A DNA stretch of 64,000 nt from UBA2166 sp964463965 (GTDB taxonomy: Bacteria; Nitrospirota; Nitrospiria; Nitrospirales; UBA2166). The translations under genes were made by a program, and so were the position numbers. Of the stretch, positions 25,834 through 35,759 are shown piece after piece (within the stretch, counting starts at the first letter, position 1; each line of letters opens with the position of its first letter). The stretch covers positions 30,319-94,318 of the forward strand of contig CAYXED010000008.1 in NCBI GenBank assembly GCA_964463965.1. Direction: 5' to 3'. A model generated the notes under the pieces. It did not search any database and was not told the origin of the DNA. It saw nothing but the letters and a program-made list of their open reading frames with translations.

Positions 25834-27375
25834 ATGTCTCGACTAATAAAAATTTTTGATACTACCTTGCGAGATGGCGAACAGTCTCCTGGTGCTAGTA
25901 TGACCGTCGAGCAGAAGCTAATGATGGCAAGGCAATTAGCAAAGCTAAATGTTGATGTTATTGAAGCGGGTTTTGCATTTAGTTCCCAAAGTGATTATGA
26001 GGCCTTGCAGCGCATTGCTGAGGAAATTGAGGGCCCAATAATATGTAGCTTAGCTCGTGCAAAGCCAGGTGATATTGATCGTGCATGGGAGGCTATCAAG
26101 GAAGCTAAAAAGCCTCGTATTCATACCTTTCTATCCACTTCTGACATTCATCTACAGCACCAATTTAAATTAACACGTGATGAGGCACTGAAGCAGTCTG
26201 TGGCAATGGTTCAGCGTGCTAAGTCCTACGTTGATGATGTTGAATTTTCCCCAATGGATGCGACCAGGTCAGATCCTCAATATCTCTATGATGTTTTAAC
26301 TGCTGTGATTGAGGCAGGTGCAACAACTGTAAATATTCCTGATACTGTTGGCTATACAGCGCCTCAAGAATTTTCTCTGTTAATACGAGGAATTCGAGAG
26401 CATGTTCCTGGTATTGGGAATGCTGTAATTTCCGTACATTGTCACAATGACCTTGGACTAGCTGTTGCCAATTCACTTGCCGCAGTTGCGGAAGGCGCAG
26501 GGCAAGTAGAATGTACTATCAATGGTATTGGGGAACGAGCAGGTAATGCCTCACTCGAAGAGGTCGTAATGGGCCTTCGGGTTAGAAGTCATTTGTATGA
26601 TGCTGACACAACTGTTATTACCGAGGAGATTATAAAAACCAGTAAGCTTGCGAGTAAGACAACTGGATTGCCGGTTCAGCCTAATAAGGCTATTGTCGGT
26701 GCTAACGCATTTGCTCATACATCTGGAATTCATCAGGATGGCCTTCTTAAAGATGGAACAACGTATGAAATTATACGACCTCAATCTGTTGGATTGGGCG
26801 AAAGCAAAATGGTTATGGGAAAGCTTTCAGGGAGACATGCTTTTCGAATTGAGCTTGAGAATATGGGTTATACCTTATCTGATGAGAAGCTCAATGCAGC
26901 ATTTGAAAGATTTAAACGTCTTGCTGAGCAAAAGAAAGAAATTTTTGAAGAGGATATTGAAGCTATTATTTCAGAGGAAGTGCAAACTGTTCCGATATTT
27001 TATACTTTGCTGCAATTAAGTATTGAAACTGGAACTGATGTAACTCCACAAGCAACAATTGAATTAGATATTGAGGGGGAAACTCATAAGCATGTAGCCA
27101 CTGGTGATGGACCAGTTGATGCCGTATATCGCACTATTGCCGAAATGGTCCAAACGTCCAGTACATTAATGTCATATACTGTTAAAGCTATTACAGGTGG
27201 GATGGATGCACAAGGTGAGGTAACAGTTAAAATTCAATCTGATGGGCGTATTGTTACTGGCAATGGAGCTTCAACGGATATTATCATTGCATCCGCGCTA
27301 GCCTATTTAAATGCTCTCAATAAAATAAAGTATTGGCAAGGAAAGACGACCGAAGACTTGAAGTCAGTTATTTAA
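25834..27375 (+). CDS. leuA: 2-isopropylmalate synthase
   Basis: Condenses acetyl-CoA with 2-ketoisovalerate, the first leucine-specific step. The TIM-barrel catalytic domain starts FDTTLRDGEQSPGASM, and the metal-binding HxH lies in SVHCHNDLGLAVANS. The linker is HTSGIHQDGLLKD, and the last 120 or so residues form the leucine-binding regulatory domain. At 513 residues it is the typical LeuA1 form. The ribosome site is weak. leuC and leuD are not in the window. Confidence 0.96.
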   Translation: MSRLIKIFDTTLRDGEQSPGASMTVEQKLMMARQLAKLNVDVIEAGFAFSSQSDYEALQRIAEEIEGPIICSLARAKPGDIDRAWEAIKEAKKPRIHTFLSTSDIHLQHQFKLTRDEALKQSVAMVQRAKSYVDDVEFSPMDATRSDPQYLYDVLTAVIEAGATTVNIPDTVGYTAPQEFSLLIRGIREHVPGIGNAVISVHCHNDLGLAVANSLAAVAEGAGQVECTINGIGERAGNASLEEVVMGLRVRSHLYDADTTVITEEIIKTSKLASKTTGLPVQPNKAIVGANAFAHTSGIHQDGLLKDGTTYEIIRPQSVGLGESKMVMGKLSGRHAFRIELENMGYTLSDEKLNAAFERFKRLAEQKKEIFEEDIEAIISEEVQTVPIFYTLLQLSIETGTDVTPQATIELDIEGETHKHVATGDGPVDAVYRTIAEMVQTSSTLMSYTVKAITGGMDAQGEVTVKIQSDGRIVTGNGASTDIIIASALAYLNALNKIKYWQGKTTEDLKSVI

Positions 27376-27390
27376 TATGTGAGGACGATA

Positions 27391-28467
27391 ATGAATGCCA
27401 GAATTGCAATTTTGCCTGGGGATGGTGTTGGGCAGGAGGTTTTACCTGAAGCGGTTAATGTTCTTACCGCAGTAGCAAAGCGCTTTGCGCATACATTTGA
27501 ATTTATCCCCGCAATTGTGGGGGGAGCTGCAATCGATGAGATGGGAAACCCTTTACCTGATGAGACTTTAGCGGTTGCGAAGAATTGTGATGCCATATTA
27601 CTTGGGGCGGTTGGAGGACCAAAATGGGAAGCTCTTGACTATAGTGTGAGACCAGAAAGAGCTTTGCTAGGGTTACGAAAAGAGCTTGAAATGTATGGGA
27701 ACCTTCGGCCCGCTAAACTGTTTCCAATGTTAGCAGATGCTTCAACTATTAAGCTTGATGTGCTTCGGGACTTAGACCTCTTAGTAGTTCGAGAATTAAC
27801 TGGAGGCATCTATTTTGGAGAACCTCGAGGAGTCACCTCAACTGCTACTGGAAAGAAAGGCGTTAATACTGAAGTTTATACGACAGAAGAAATTGTGCGT
27901 ATTGCACGTGTCGCTTTTGAAGCTGCAAGAAAAAGAAATCATCATGTCACTTCTGTCGATAAGGCCAATGTTTTAGAGTCTTCTGAGCTCTGGAGGGAGA
28001 CTGTAATTGATGTTCATAAGGACTATGGGGATATTCGCTTAGATCATCTCTATGTTGACAATTGTGCAATGCAGCTTATACGGGACCCTCGGCAGTTCGA
28101 TGTAATTGTTACGAGTAATCTTTTCGGAGATATTTTAAGCGATGAGGCTGCAATGCTTACCGGTTCGATTGGGATGCTTCCTTCTGCAAGCCTTGGAGAC
28201 AAATATGCGATGTATGAACCTGTCCATGGCAGCGCACCAGATATTGCTGGATCAGACATTGCAAACCCTATTGCAATGATTGCTTCTGCTGCAATGATGC
28301 TCACTCATTCTTTCAGTCTTGACGCTGAAGCAAAGGCGATTGAAGAGGGAATTTTTACTGCATTAGAGCAGGGGTATAGGACAAAAGATATGCAATCTCC
28401 TGATACTATAAGTGTTGGAACAAAGGCTATGGGGCAACACATTGTAGAGGCAATATTAACCTCTTAG
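27391..28467 (+). CDS. leuB: 3-isopropylmalate dehydrogenase
   Basis: NAD-dependent oxidative decarboxylase of leucine synthesis. It opens ARIAILPGDGVGQEV. Substrate and metal residues are in RPERALLGLRKEL, the YFGEPRG loop, DKANVLESS and SNLFGDILSDEAAML, followed by the NAD loop EPVHGSAPDIAG. 358 residues from the ATG at 27391, which has GTGAGG just upstream; a GTG at 27379 overlaps that site. It follows leuA by 15 bases. Confidence 0.96.
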   Translation: MNARIAILPGDGVGQEVLPEAVNVLTAVAKRFAHTFEFIPAIVGGAAIDEMGNPLPDETLAVAKNCDAILLGAVGGPKWEALDYSVRPERALLGLRKELEMYGNLRPAKLFPMLADASTIKLDVLRDLDLLVVRELTGGIYFGEPRGVTSTATGKKGVNTEVYTTEEIVRIARVAFEAARKRNHHVTSVDKANVLESSELWRETVIDVHKDYGDIRLDHLYVDNCAMQLIRDPRQFDVIVTSNLFGDILSDEAAMLTGSIGMLPSASLGDKYAMYEPVHGSAPDIAGSDIANPIAMIASAAMMLTHSFSLDAEAKAIEEGIFTALEQGYRTKDMQSPDTISVGTKAMGQHIVEAILTS

Positions 28468-28509
28468 CGCCTTAAATTTTTTCTTCTCTTGCAAGCAACT
28501 AGGAGCCAC

Positions 28510-29532
28510 GTGAAAAAAAAAGAAAAGTATTCCATTGCTGTTGTAGGAGCTACTGGCGCTGTTGGTAAGGAGATGCTAGCGATTCTTGAGGAGCGAAACT
28601 TCCCTGCTTCATCCTTACATCTTTTTTCCTCATCTCGCTCTGCAGGATCTGAAGTAAACTTTAAGAAATCAACTCTTAAAGTATTGTCTTTAAACGAAAA
28701 ATCATTCTCAGGCATTGATATTGCGTTATTTTCTGCAGGTGCAAATGTCAGTCATGAGTTTGCTCCATTTGCGGTGAAGTCTGGAGCAGTCGTAGTTGAC
28801 AATAGTTCTGCGTTTCGGATGGATCCCGAGGTTCCTCTCGTTGTTCCTGAAGTAAATCCACATGATTTAGAAAGACATCTTGGAATTATTGCTAATCCAA
28901 ACTGTTCCACTATTCAAATGGTATGTGCCTTAAAGCCTCTTCATGATATTGCGCACATTCGACGTGTTGTGGTCACAACTTTTCAGTCAGTTTCTGGTAC
29001 AGGGGCTGATGCGATGACTGAACTTCTTGAGCAGTGCCAGCAATTGCTTGCCTTCCAAGAAGTAAAGCCTACAGTGTACCCCCATCAGATAGCATTTAAT
29101 GTATTGCCACATATTGATGACTTTCTTCCAGGGGGCTATTCTAAGGAAGAGATGAAGTTGGTAAATGAAACACGTAAAATACTTGGTGATGATTCTATTA
29201 AGGTTGCTGCAACTGCTGTTCGTGTGCCTGTCTATGTTGGGCATGCGGAGTCAATTAATATTGAGACTGATATTAAACTCTCTCCAGAGGAAGCCCGCGC
29301 TACTCTTGCAGGCTTCCCAGGAATTCAGGTCTTCGATGATCCTGCACGTAAACTCTATCCTATGCCCTTGCATGTTGCAGGAAGTGATAATGTATATGTG
29401 GGCAGGATTAGAGAAGATCCATCATGTGATCATGGACTTCATTTATGGGTTGTTGCAGACAATCTTCGGAAGGGGGCTGCATTAAATGCTGTTCAAATTG
29501 CAGAACAGCTTATAGAAATTCCTTTGTCGTAG
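28510..29532 (+). CDS. asd: Aspartate-semialdehyde dehydrogenase
   Basis: Reduces aspartyl phosphate to the semialdehyde that feeds lysine, diaminopimelate, threonine and methionine synthesis. The NADP motif is GATGAVG and the active-site cysteine is in NPNCSTIQMV. The later GHAESINIET block contains the catalytic His. I chose the GTG at 28510, preceded by AGGAG, giving 340 residues; an upstream TTG at 28489 is unlikely. It continues the leuA-leuB run. Confidence 0.95.
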   Translation: MKKKEKYSIAVVGATGAVGKEMLAILEERNFPASSLHLFSSSRSAGSEVNFKKSTLKVLSLNEKSFSGIDIALFSAGANVSHEFAPFAVKSGAVVVDNSSAFRMDPEVPLVVPEVNPHDLERHLGIIANPNCSTIQMVCALKPLHDIAHIRRVVVTTFQSVSGTGADAMTELLEQCQQLLAFQEVKPTVYPHQIAFNVLPHIDDFLPGGYSKEEMKLVNETRKILGDDSIKVAATAVRVPVYVGHAESINIETDIKLSPEEARATLAGFPGIQVFDDPARKLYPMPLHVAGSDNVYVGRIREDPSCDHGLHLWVVADNLRKGAALNAVQIAEQLIEIPLS

Positions 29533-29571
29533 TTGTAATTTTTTTTATTGTGAGCCTTAATCTTTGACAAT

Positions 29572-30741
29572 ATGAACCCCCTGAAAACATTTGTTTCATT
29601 TTTGTATTTCCCTGTACTTTTTGCACTTTTCGTTATATGCCTTCTCCTAATTCCTTCTACTCAAGTTTCTGCAAGCTTTATTAAGGTTGCCATTTTTGAC
29701 GATATTTCTGTGGCGGAAGTTTTTTCCCCTAAGGGGATTCTTCTCAAAGAAAAATCTGGAAATCCTTGGAGGCGCTATGCATCTAAAATGACAATTACTA
29801 TCAGTGCCGATAGTCTTCTAGTTGATGACCGCCGTCTTTTGAATCAACGACTTATCTTAAAAGGAGGTGAGGGGAAGATAAAGATTAATGATAGTTGGTT
29901 TGAGGGTACTGTGACACTTTTTCGAAATGATGAAAGTATTCTTGTTGTGAATACTCTCCATCTTGAAGACTATCTTGTTGGTGTTCTTATGGGAGAACTT
30001 CCTTCAGCTTGGCCACTTGAAGTTTTAAAGGTGCAAGCGATTGCTTCGAGAACCTATGCCTTATATCAAAAAGGTAAACAACGTTATGAGCATTATGATT
30101 TAGTCTCAACGACCCTTGATCAAGTCTATAAGGGAGGGGCTTCTCCAGACGAAACTCTCTTTGAGCAGCATGCACGTGAAAAAATTCGTCAAGCTGTAAA
30201 TGCAACACGTGGGCAGTTTATGTCTTATAACAATAAACCTATTTTAGCCGCATTTCATTCGACTGCAGCTGGGACAACTGAAGATGCCTTGCATGTTTGG
30301 GCAAAAGATATTCCATATTTAACCGGTGTGGCATGCCCATGGGATCATGAGTCAAAATTTTTTAATTGGACGAGAAAAATATCTATTACGACTTTAGAAG
30401 ACAAACTGAGGTCTTATGGTTACCGTATTGGCACAATTGCTTCGATAACTCCAATGACTAAAACACCTTCTGAGAGAGTAGGATCGCTCAGAATCATTCA
30501 CTCGCAGGGTGAACATATAATTCGGGGAGAAGAGTTTCGAAAAATGCTTGGGTATACTGCGTTATTGAGTACTCAATTTACAATTGAAAATTTTGGAAGG
30601 GATGTTGTCTTTCGAGGGAAAGGTGCCGGACATGGTGTTGGGTTATGTCAGTGGGGAGCTAAAGAGCTTGCTACTGCGGGATTTTCAGCTGATGTTATTT
30701 TGAAATATTATTACCCTGGGACTGAAATAAAGCGTATGTAA
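29572..30741 (+). CDS. SpoIID/LytB-domain protein, secreted or membrane-anchored
   Basis: 389 residues. A strongly hydrophobic segment (about residues 10-35) is a signal peptide or anchor. The SpoIID/LytB domain is clear from residue 135 on: LEDYLVGVLMGELPSAWPLE, VQAIASRTYALY, FHSTAAGTTEDA and the ending GKGAGHGVGLCQWGAKELA. In sporulating Firmicutes SpoIID is a lytic transglycosylase that cuts peptidoglycan strands; relatives in non-sporulating bacteria act in wall remodelling. The equivalents of its catalytic Glu (MGELP) and following residues are present. No sporulation genes are around. Confidence 0.85.
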   Translation: MNPLKTFVSFLYFPVLFALFVICLLLIPSTQVSASFIKVAIFDDISVAEVFSPKGILLKEKSGNPWRRYASKMTITISADSLLVDDRRLLNQRLILKGGEGKIKINDSWFEGTVTLFRNDESILVVNTLHLEDYLVGVLMGELPSAWPLEVLKVQAIASRTYALYQKGKQRYEHYDLVSTTLDQVYKGGASPDETLFEQHAREKIRQAVNATRGQFMSYNNKPILAAFHSTAAGTTEDALHVWAKDIPYLTGVACPWDHESKFFNWTRKISITTLEDKLRSYGYRIGTIASITPMTKTPSERVGSLRIIHSQGEHIIRGEEFRKMLGYTALLSTQFTIENFGRDVVFRGKGAGHGVGLCQWGAKELATAGFSADVILKYYYPGTEIKRM

Positions 30742-30756
30742 GGATCTAGAAAAACT

Positions 30757-31416
30757 TTAATTTTTAGATATTTGGCGACTTGTTTTTTCAGGAACGGCTA
30801 CTATTGGAGAAAAATCTACCTCTATTCCCGGTGAAACAAGAAAGCCTATTCCATAGGCACTTTTGTCAGGCTCCATCCCAAAATATCTTTTGTAATCTTC
30901 TGAAGCCGTTGCATATTCTGTGACCCATTCCCCTATAGGTGCGTGTCCACTTTGTAGTACAAGTTCGTGCGGTCGGAAAAAACCGTCATTTAGCTCTTTT
31001 CCTTCAGGGTGGTTGCTGCTCCACAGGTACTTTATTATCTTTGGTATCCCTATGATATCAGTACCAAGTGACACATATAATGCGATAGTTTTTTCTCCCT
31101 CACTTGGCATTTTATGAAGGCGCCACTTCCAAGTAATGATTGGATGCGTCAGGGGATCCCAGGAAATTTTAGTGAAAATTCTTTGGGGTCGAGTCTCTAT
31201 ATTGGCTTTAAGATATGGAATGTTTTTCTCAAAGTGTACTTCGTAAAGTTTCTCCATTGAAGGATGTTCATTTCGGCTTTTCCAGGAGTGAGGAAACTCT
31301 GCATAGTCTGTAAGGAGAATCGGCTGTTTTTCAGAGTGAGCATGCTCTCCAGAAAGTGTTTGAGTGTTTATAAGCGAGATTGCCAGTATTGAAAGAAAAA
31401 TTTTAAAAAAAATCAT
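30757..31416 (-). CDS. Secreted DUF3047-like protein
   Basis: 219 residues with a signal peptide (about residues 1-22). The body has IITWKWRLHKMPSEGEKTIALYVSLG, HELVLQSG and GIGFLVSPGIEVDFSPIV, a pattern I associate with DUF3047, a beta-sandwich family of unknown function thought to bind carbohydrate or lipid-like ligands. The assignment is by eye. It is the last gene of the minus-strand run that starts with gpsA, 16 bases after pdxA, and converges with the SpoIID-like gene 15 bases away. Confidence 0.6.
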   Translation of the reverse strand: MIFFKIFLSILAISLINTQTLSGEHAHSEKQPILLTDYAEFPHSWKSRNEHPSMEKLYEVHFEKNIPYLKANIETRPQRIFTKISWDPLTHPIITWKWRLHKMPSEGEKTIALYVSLGTDIIGIPKIIKYLWSSNHPEGKELNDGFFRPHELVLQSGHAPIGEWVTEYATASEDYKRYFGMEPDKSAYGIGFLVSPGIEVDFSPIVAVPEKTSRQISKN

Positions 31417-31432
31417 GCTTATTTCCCTATCT

Positions 31433-32470
31433 TTATTTTGTAGATAGTGAAGATTGGTAGTTTAGAATTTTAATCGTTGTAGTAATGGCTTCAGTTATGC
31501 TTTCAGAGTTAGCTATTCCCTGGCCGGCAATATCATACGCCGTTCCATGATCTACTGATGTTCGAAGGATTGGGAGACCAACAGTGATATTTACAGCTTT
31601 ACCAAATGACAGTAACTTTAATGGTATAAGGCCTTGATCGTGATACATTGCTACCACAATATCAAACTTTCCTTTTGCGGCCTGTTGAAAGATGGTATCA
31701 GCAGGAAATGGCCCTTCGCAGTTTATTCCAGTAGCTTGAGATCTTTCAATTGCCGGCGTAATAACCTCAATCTCTTCCTTTCCAAATTGACCGTTTTCCC
31801 CTGCATGTGGGTTCAGTCCTGCAACCCCAATTCGAGGAGTAGGAATTCCAAAGTATTGCTGGGAAGATTTATGAGCAAGGCGTATCGCTTTCATTACGTC
31901 ACGATATTTGATTAAAGATGAAAGACTAGAGAGAGGTACATGTGTGGTCACAAACATGATACGTAATGGTCCTCCAATGATCATCATCCCAGAGTCTGTC
32001 CCTGATGAGGTGCAGCCTGTAAGTTCTGCAAGGAGCTCTGTGTGCCCTGGATAATTATACCCAGCCATATACATTGCCGATTTTGTAATAGGTGCTGTTA
32101 CAATTGCGTCTAGAGTGCCGTTCATAGCAAACTTTACAGCTTCCCGTATAAAGACTATCTGTGCGTGACCATTCTCTTTAGCTAATTGGCCTGGTACAGT
32201 TTTAGGTAATGGGTTTTGTAATGGGTCAAGGACATAAATGATGTCTCTTGCCTCATAGTCATTCCGAAGTGTGGACACTTTTTTAAGGGTGTATTGTGTT
32301 TGAAGTGATCTTAAGGTTTCCAGCATGACTGCGTACGAGCCAATGACTATCAGATGTGCACGAGACCTTATGTTGGTGTTAAGAGTTTCTGATAGGGACT
32401 TTAGAATAATCTCTGGCCCTATTCCCGCTGGGTCTCCCATTGTTATTCCAATAAGAGGAAGTTTTGACAT
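31433..32470 (-). CDS. pdxA: 4-hydroxythreonine-4-phosphate dehydrogenase
   Basis: NAD-dependent enzyme of the DXP-dependent pyridoxal phosphate pathway. The start ITMGDPAGIGPEI, the metal-binding His in NYPGHTELLAEL, the GLNPHAGENGQFG block and the YHDQGLIPLK motif are all present. 345 residues. It lies 1 base after larC in a tightly packed minus-strand run. pdxB, serC and pdxJ are not here. Confidence 0.93.
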   Translation of the reverse strand: MSKLPLIGITMGDPAGIGPEIILKSLSETLNTNIRSRAHLIVIGSYAVMLETLRSLQTQYTLKKVSTLRNDYEARDIIYVLDPLQNPLPKTVPGQLAKENGHAQIVFIREAVKFAMNGTLDAIVTAPITKSAMYMAGYNYPGHTELLAELTGCTSSGTDSGMMIIGGPLRIMFVTTHVPLSSLSSLIKYRDVMKAIRLAHKSSQQYFGIPTPRIGVAGLNPHAGENGQFGKEEIEVITPAIERSQATGINCEGPFPADTIFQQAAKGKFDIVVAMYHDQGLIPLKLLSFGKAVNITVGLPILRTSVDHGTAYDIAGQGIANSESITEAITTTIKILNYQSSLSTK

Positions 32471-32471
32471 G

Positions 32472-33695
32472 TTATTCTTTGCCTTTTTTAACCCTGGGCT
32501 TTTTCAGTGTATCTCTAAGTATTTGTTGTACCTCGTCCATAATGTCACGGAGTGGAATCCCTGTTTTTTCGGCGATTGTCTTGCAGTCCCGGTACTCTAG
32601 GGAATGGCGTTTTTTTCCATCATTAAGGGTTGCCACTTTGACAGAAACGGTTCCGTATTTAGTTTTGAGCGTAATGTGGGTTCTTTGAAGAATTTTTCTG
32701 GAAACGTTATAAAGACGCACTCCCAGTGTAGTCGTTTCTCTATATATAATTTCTGTAATTGTATCAACGTGTGTTTTTTTGCTTAGAACGCTAAGGATAA
32801 TTCCAGGCCTACCTTGCTTCATAAGGACAGGAGTGAGGGTGACATCAAGAGCACCAAATTTTAAAAGAAGTTGTATTAATGAATCATAGATTTGTGGATT
32901 CATGTCATCAATATTTGATTCAATCATAACAACATCGTTTTGCGAGCTATCTAGAAGGTCTGTTGAAGCTATTTCCTCTGAATTTCCTATAAGTACTCTT
33001 AAAATATTTGGTTGTAGTGATGTTTTAAATGTTCCGGCGCCATGCCCTATCGTATTTATTGACATTTGAGGCATGGTGCCAAATTTTTTACTTAAAGAAG
33101 TTATAAGGGCGGCCCCGGTTGGTGTTGTCAATTCGCAGTTAATTTCTGATGTATAAACAGGTATACCTTTTAAGAGTTCTGCTGTTGCTGGGGTTGGGAT
33201 TGAAAGATTCCCATGAGAAGTTTTAACTATTCCAGACCCAAGATTTATTGGGGATGTAATTATTTGATCAATCTCAAGAAGAGCACATCCCAGAAGACTC
33301 CCCACTACATCTACAAGTGTATCAATCACACCTATTTCATGAAATACGACTTTTGTAGTAGGAATTCCGTGTGCGTGGGCTTCTGCTTTTGCTATGCGTA
33401 AAAATACATCAATAGCTTGTTTGGAAATTTTTGGTGGGAGAGATGATTTGTTAATAAGGCTTTTAATTGCCGAAATGCTGTTTAGGGGCTTCTGAGGCGT
33501 GTTAACTATTACATCTACCTTGGTGGCTGCGATATTGGCACGACGAGTTTTTTTTGTTTTAATAAAATATCCCCGTATTGGAAGAAGCTTAAGCTCTTTT
33601 GAAAGTTTTGATATTGGAAGGCCTGAATCTACCAATGCGCCTAAAATCATATCGCCACTGATACCCGAAGAACAGTCAAAGTAGGCAGTTTTCAT
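32472..33695 (-). CDS. larC: Nickel-pincer cofactor synthesis protein LarC
   Basis: CTP-dependent nickel insertase that completes the nickel-pincer nucleotide cofactor of lactate racemase and related enzymes. Starts YFDCSSGISGDMILGAL and has the His-rich AEAHAHGIP and FHEIGVIDTLVDVVG blocks typical of the DUF111/LarC family, then TPTGAALI. At 407 residues it is one uninterrupted frame, unlike Lactobacillus plantarum, where LarC1 and LarC2 are joined by programmed frameshifting. It overlaps larB by 4 bases. Confidence 0.9.
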   Translation of the reverse strand: MKTAYFDCSSGISGDMILGALVDSGLPISKLSKELKLLPIRGYFIKTKKTRRANIAATKVDVIVNTPQKPLNSISAIKSLINKSSLPPKISKQAIDVFLRIAKAEAHAHGIPTTKVVFHEIGVIDTLVDVVGSLLGCALLEIDQIITSPINLGSGIVKTSHGNLSIPTPATAELLKGIPVYTSEINCELTTPTGAALITSLSKKFGTMPQMSINTIGHGAGTFKTSLQPNILRVLIGNSEEIASTDLLDSSQNDVVMIESNIDDMNPQIYDSLIQLLLKFGALDVTLTPVLMKQGRPGIILSVLSKKTHVDTITEIIYRETTTLGVRLYNVSRKILQRTHITLKTKYGTVSVKVATLNDGKKRHSLEYRDCKTIAEKTGIPLRDIMDEVQQILRDTLKKPRVKKGKE

Positions 33696-34447
33696 GATAG
33701 CTTTTTAGTCTTATTTATTTTGTGGGCAAGGCATCCAGCGCCAAATCCGTTGTCAATATTCATTACGGCAACTCCTGGAGTGCAGGAGTTTAACATTGTG
33801 TGTAATGCTGCAGTTCCATCTTTTCCAGTGCCATACCCTTGGCTAGTTGGTACAGCAATGATGGGTTGGCTGAGAATCCCTCCTATGACACTTGGTAGTA
33901 CCCCATCCATCCCTGCAATAACTATCAGGACTCGAGCTTTTGAAAACTCAGGTAAGTGGCCGATGAGGCGATGGAGTCCTGCAACGCCAACGTCATATAC
34001 TGTTGTTACCTTACTTCCGAGAGATTCTGCTGTAATTCTTGCTTCTTCAGCAATAGGGATATCTGAGGTTCCAGCAGTAATAATGCCAATGTGGCCAGTT
34101 TTTCTAGTTGGGAGTTTCCCAATTAGAAACATTTTGCTTTGTTTGTCGTATGTGCTGCCAGGATAAAGACTTAATAAGGCACGTGCAATTTCAGGGTTTG
34201 CCTTAGATGCCAGGACAAGTGATGCGCGTTTTTTTAAGTGATATGAAATTTCAATAATTTGGTCGAGTGACTTTCCAGGACAGAAAATAACTTCAGGGAC
34301 CCCTTGTCGAATTGAACGATGGTGGTCGAGTGATGCAAAGCCAATATTTTCGTATGGCAGAAACTTTAATTCTGCTAGTAGGGTGTTAATGTCAACACTA
34401 CCGCGTTTAAATTTTTGTAGAAGCTGTCTGAGTTTTTTTCTGTCCAT
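33692..34447 (-). CDS. larB: Nickel-pincer cofactor synthesis protein LarB
   Basis: Carboxylates and hydrolyses nicotinic acid adenine dinucleotide to start nickel-pincer cofactor synthesis. The C-terminal half is PurE-like: ITAGTSDIPIAEEA, VIAGMDGVLPSVIGG and PTSQGYG are the family blocks. 251 residues, the usual length. larE (sulfur transferase) and larA (the racemase) are not in the window. The gene sits between gpsA and larC, 81 bases after gpsA. Confidence 0.9.
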   Translation of the reverse strand: MDRKKLRQLLQKFKRGSVDINTLLAELKFLPYENIGFASLDHHRSIRQGVPEVIFCPGKSLDQIIEISYHLKKRASLVLASKANPEIARALLSLYPGSTYDKQSKMFLIGKLPTRKTGHIGIITAGTSDIPIAEEARITAESLGSKVTTVYDVGVAGLHRLIGHLPEFSKARVLIVIAGMDGVLPSVIGGILSQPIIAVPTSQGYGTGKDGTAALHTMLNSCTPGVAVMNIDNGFGAGCLAHKINKTKKLS

Positions 34448-34528
34448 CGAAATCAGAAGTGCTTTCCTTGATATACATGGGAGGGTACGAGGGTCGGAGG
34501 GCGTTGTAAAGACTGGCTGTGATATATG

Positions 34529-35608
34529 TTAAGTCATAATGTTTTTAGTTGGGTTCGGTGTAAGATTTTCAAGCAAAGTCAATATGGTCTGCTTTGGGTC
34601 TTCTTCATCATACATGATTGTGTGCAGTGCCTGTACAACTGGCATTTTAACAGAGTGTTTTTCAGCAAGTTCTTTAACGGCTCGGGCAGCATTTATTCCT
34701 TCGGCAACGTTCATGCGTTCTTCTAGGATTGTTCGAAGTGATCGGCCACGTGCAAGGCGTACACCAACATCTTTGTTGCGACTCAGAGCGCCCATCCCTG
34801 TCAGTACTAGGTCACCTAAGCCAGCAAGCCCAACAAGTGTTTTCGTGTCGGCACCCATCGCTTCTCCAAGTTGGATCATTTCCTGCATTCCGTGAGTGAG
34901 AAAAGCTGCTTTCGTATTTTCTCCAAATTCAAGTCCTTCTAAAATTCCATTTCCAAAGGCGATAATATTTTTTATAGCTCCTCCCAGCTGTACACCGATG
35001 GGGTCTAATGATGGTGAAGTACGGAAATAGTGTGTATTAAGCTTTTCTTGCCATTCGGAAGTTGCGGCAGCGTTTTCTGAAGCTAGTACAACGTGAGTTG
35101 GCTGACGCCGTCTGACCTCATGTGCAAAGCTTGGTCCTGAAAGTATTGTAATCTGGGAATGTAGCATGTCTGGCAAAACGTCTTTGATGATCTCACTTAC
35201 AAGCATTAGTGTCTCAAGCTCAATGCCTTTTGATACGCTTAGAATTGGCAGTGGAGTGGAAAGGTATTCTTTCATCTCAATCAAGACAGACCGTGCTGCG
35301 TGAGAAGGAACTGCGAAAACCACTGCATTTGCATCCTCAAGGGCGACTTCAATGGATGAGGTTGCTAGTATTTGGCGAGGAAGGAGTACCCCGGGAAGGT
35401 AGCCTAAATTTTCACGAGTATTCCTAATAGCCATGACCAAGTCTGGCTCGTAGCACCATAGATTGACGCGATAACCTTGTTCTGTTAGTAGCCAAGAGAG
35501 GACGGTGCCCCAAGATCCTGCACCAATGACCGCTACAACCTCTGCGTCACTAGCGAGATCGTCAAGTTCGTCTACCGTGGGCTGTTCTTTAGGGTCTTGC
35601 TCTTCCAT
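34529..35608 (-). CDS. gpsA: Glycerol-3-phosphate dehydrogenase [NAD(P)+]
   Basis: Makes sn-glycerol 3-phosphate from dihydroxyacetone phosphate for phospholipid synthesis. The NAD motif is VIGAGSWGTVLSWLL. The catalytic Lys lies in LGGAIKNIIAFGNGILEGL, followed by GLAGLGDLVLT. The N-terminus is unusual: about 24 acidic, unconserved residues precede the Rossmann motif from the ATG at 35608, and the frame is open to an ATG at 35662. No start has a good ribosome site, so the exact N-terminus is uncertain. First gene of the minus-strand run toward larB, larC and pdxA. Confidence 0.9.
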   Translation of the reverse strand: MEEQDPKEQPTVDELDDLASDAEVVAVIGAGSWGTVLSWLLTEQGYRVNLWCYEPDLVMAIRNTRENLGYLPGVLLPRQILATSSIEVALEDANAVVFAVPSHAARSVLIEMKEYLSTPLPILSVSKGIELETLMLVSEIIKDVLPDMLHSQITILSGPSFAHEVRRRQPTHVVLASENAAATSEWQEKLNTHYFRTSPSLDPIGVQLGGAIKNIIAFGNGILEGLEFGENTKAAFLTHGMQEMIQLGEAMGADTKTLVGLAGLGDLVLTGMGALSRNKDVGVRLARGRSLRTILEERMNVAEGINAARAVKELAEKHSVKMPVVQALHTIMYDEEDPKQTILTLLENLTPNPTKNIMT

Positions 35609-35759
35609 GGTTTTGCCTATACAAAGTGGCGGATTATAGGTTTCCATCATGAAGACTGTCAAGGAAGAGAAGAGAAGAGAATGATATTATAGAGTGATTG
35701 GATTCTGAGGGATCGAATATGGCTACACAGCGTAATGTAATGTTTCTGCTGAGACGACT

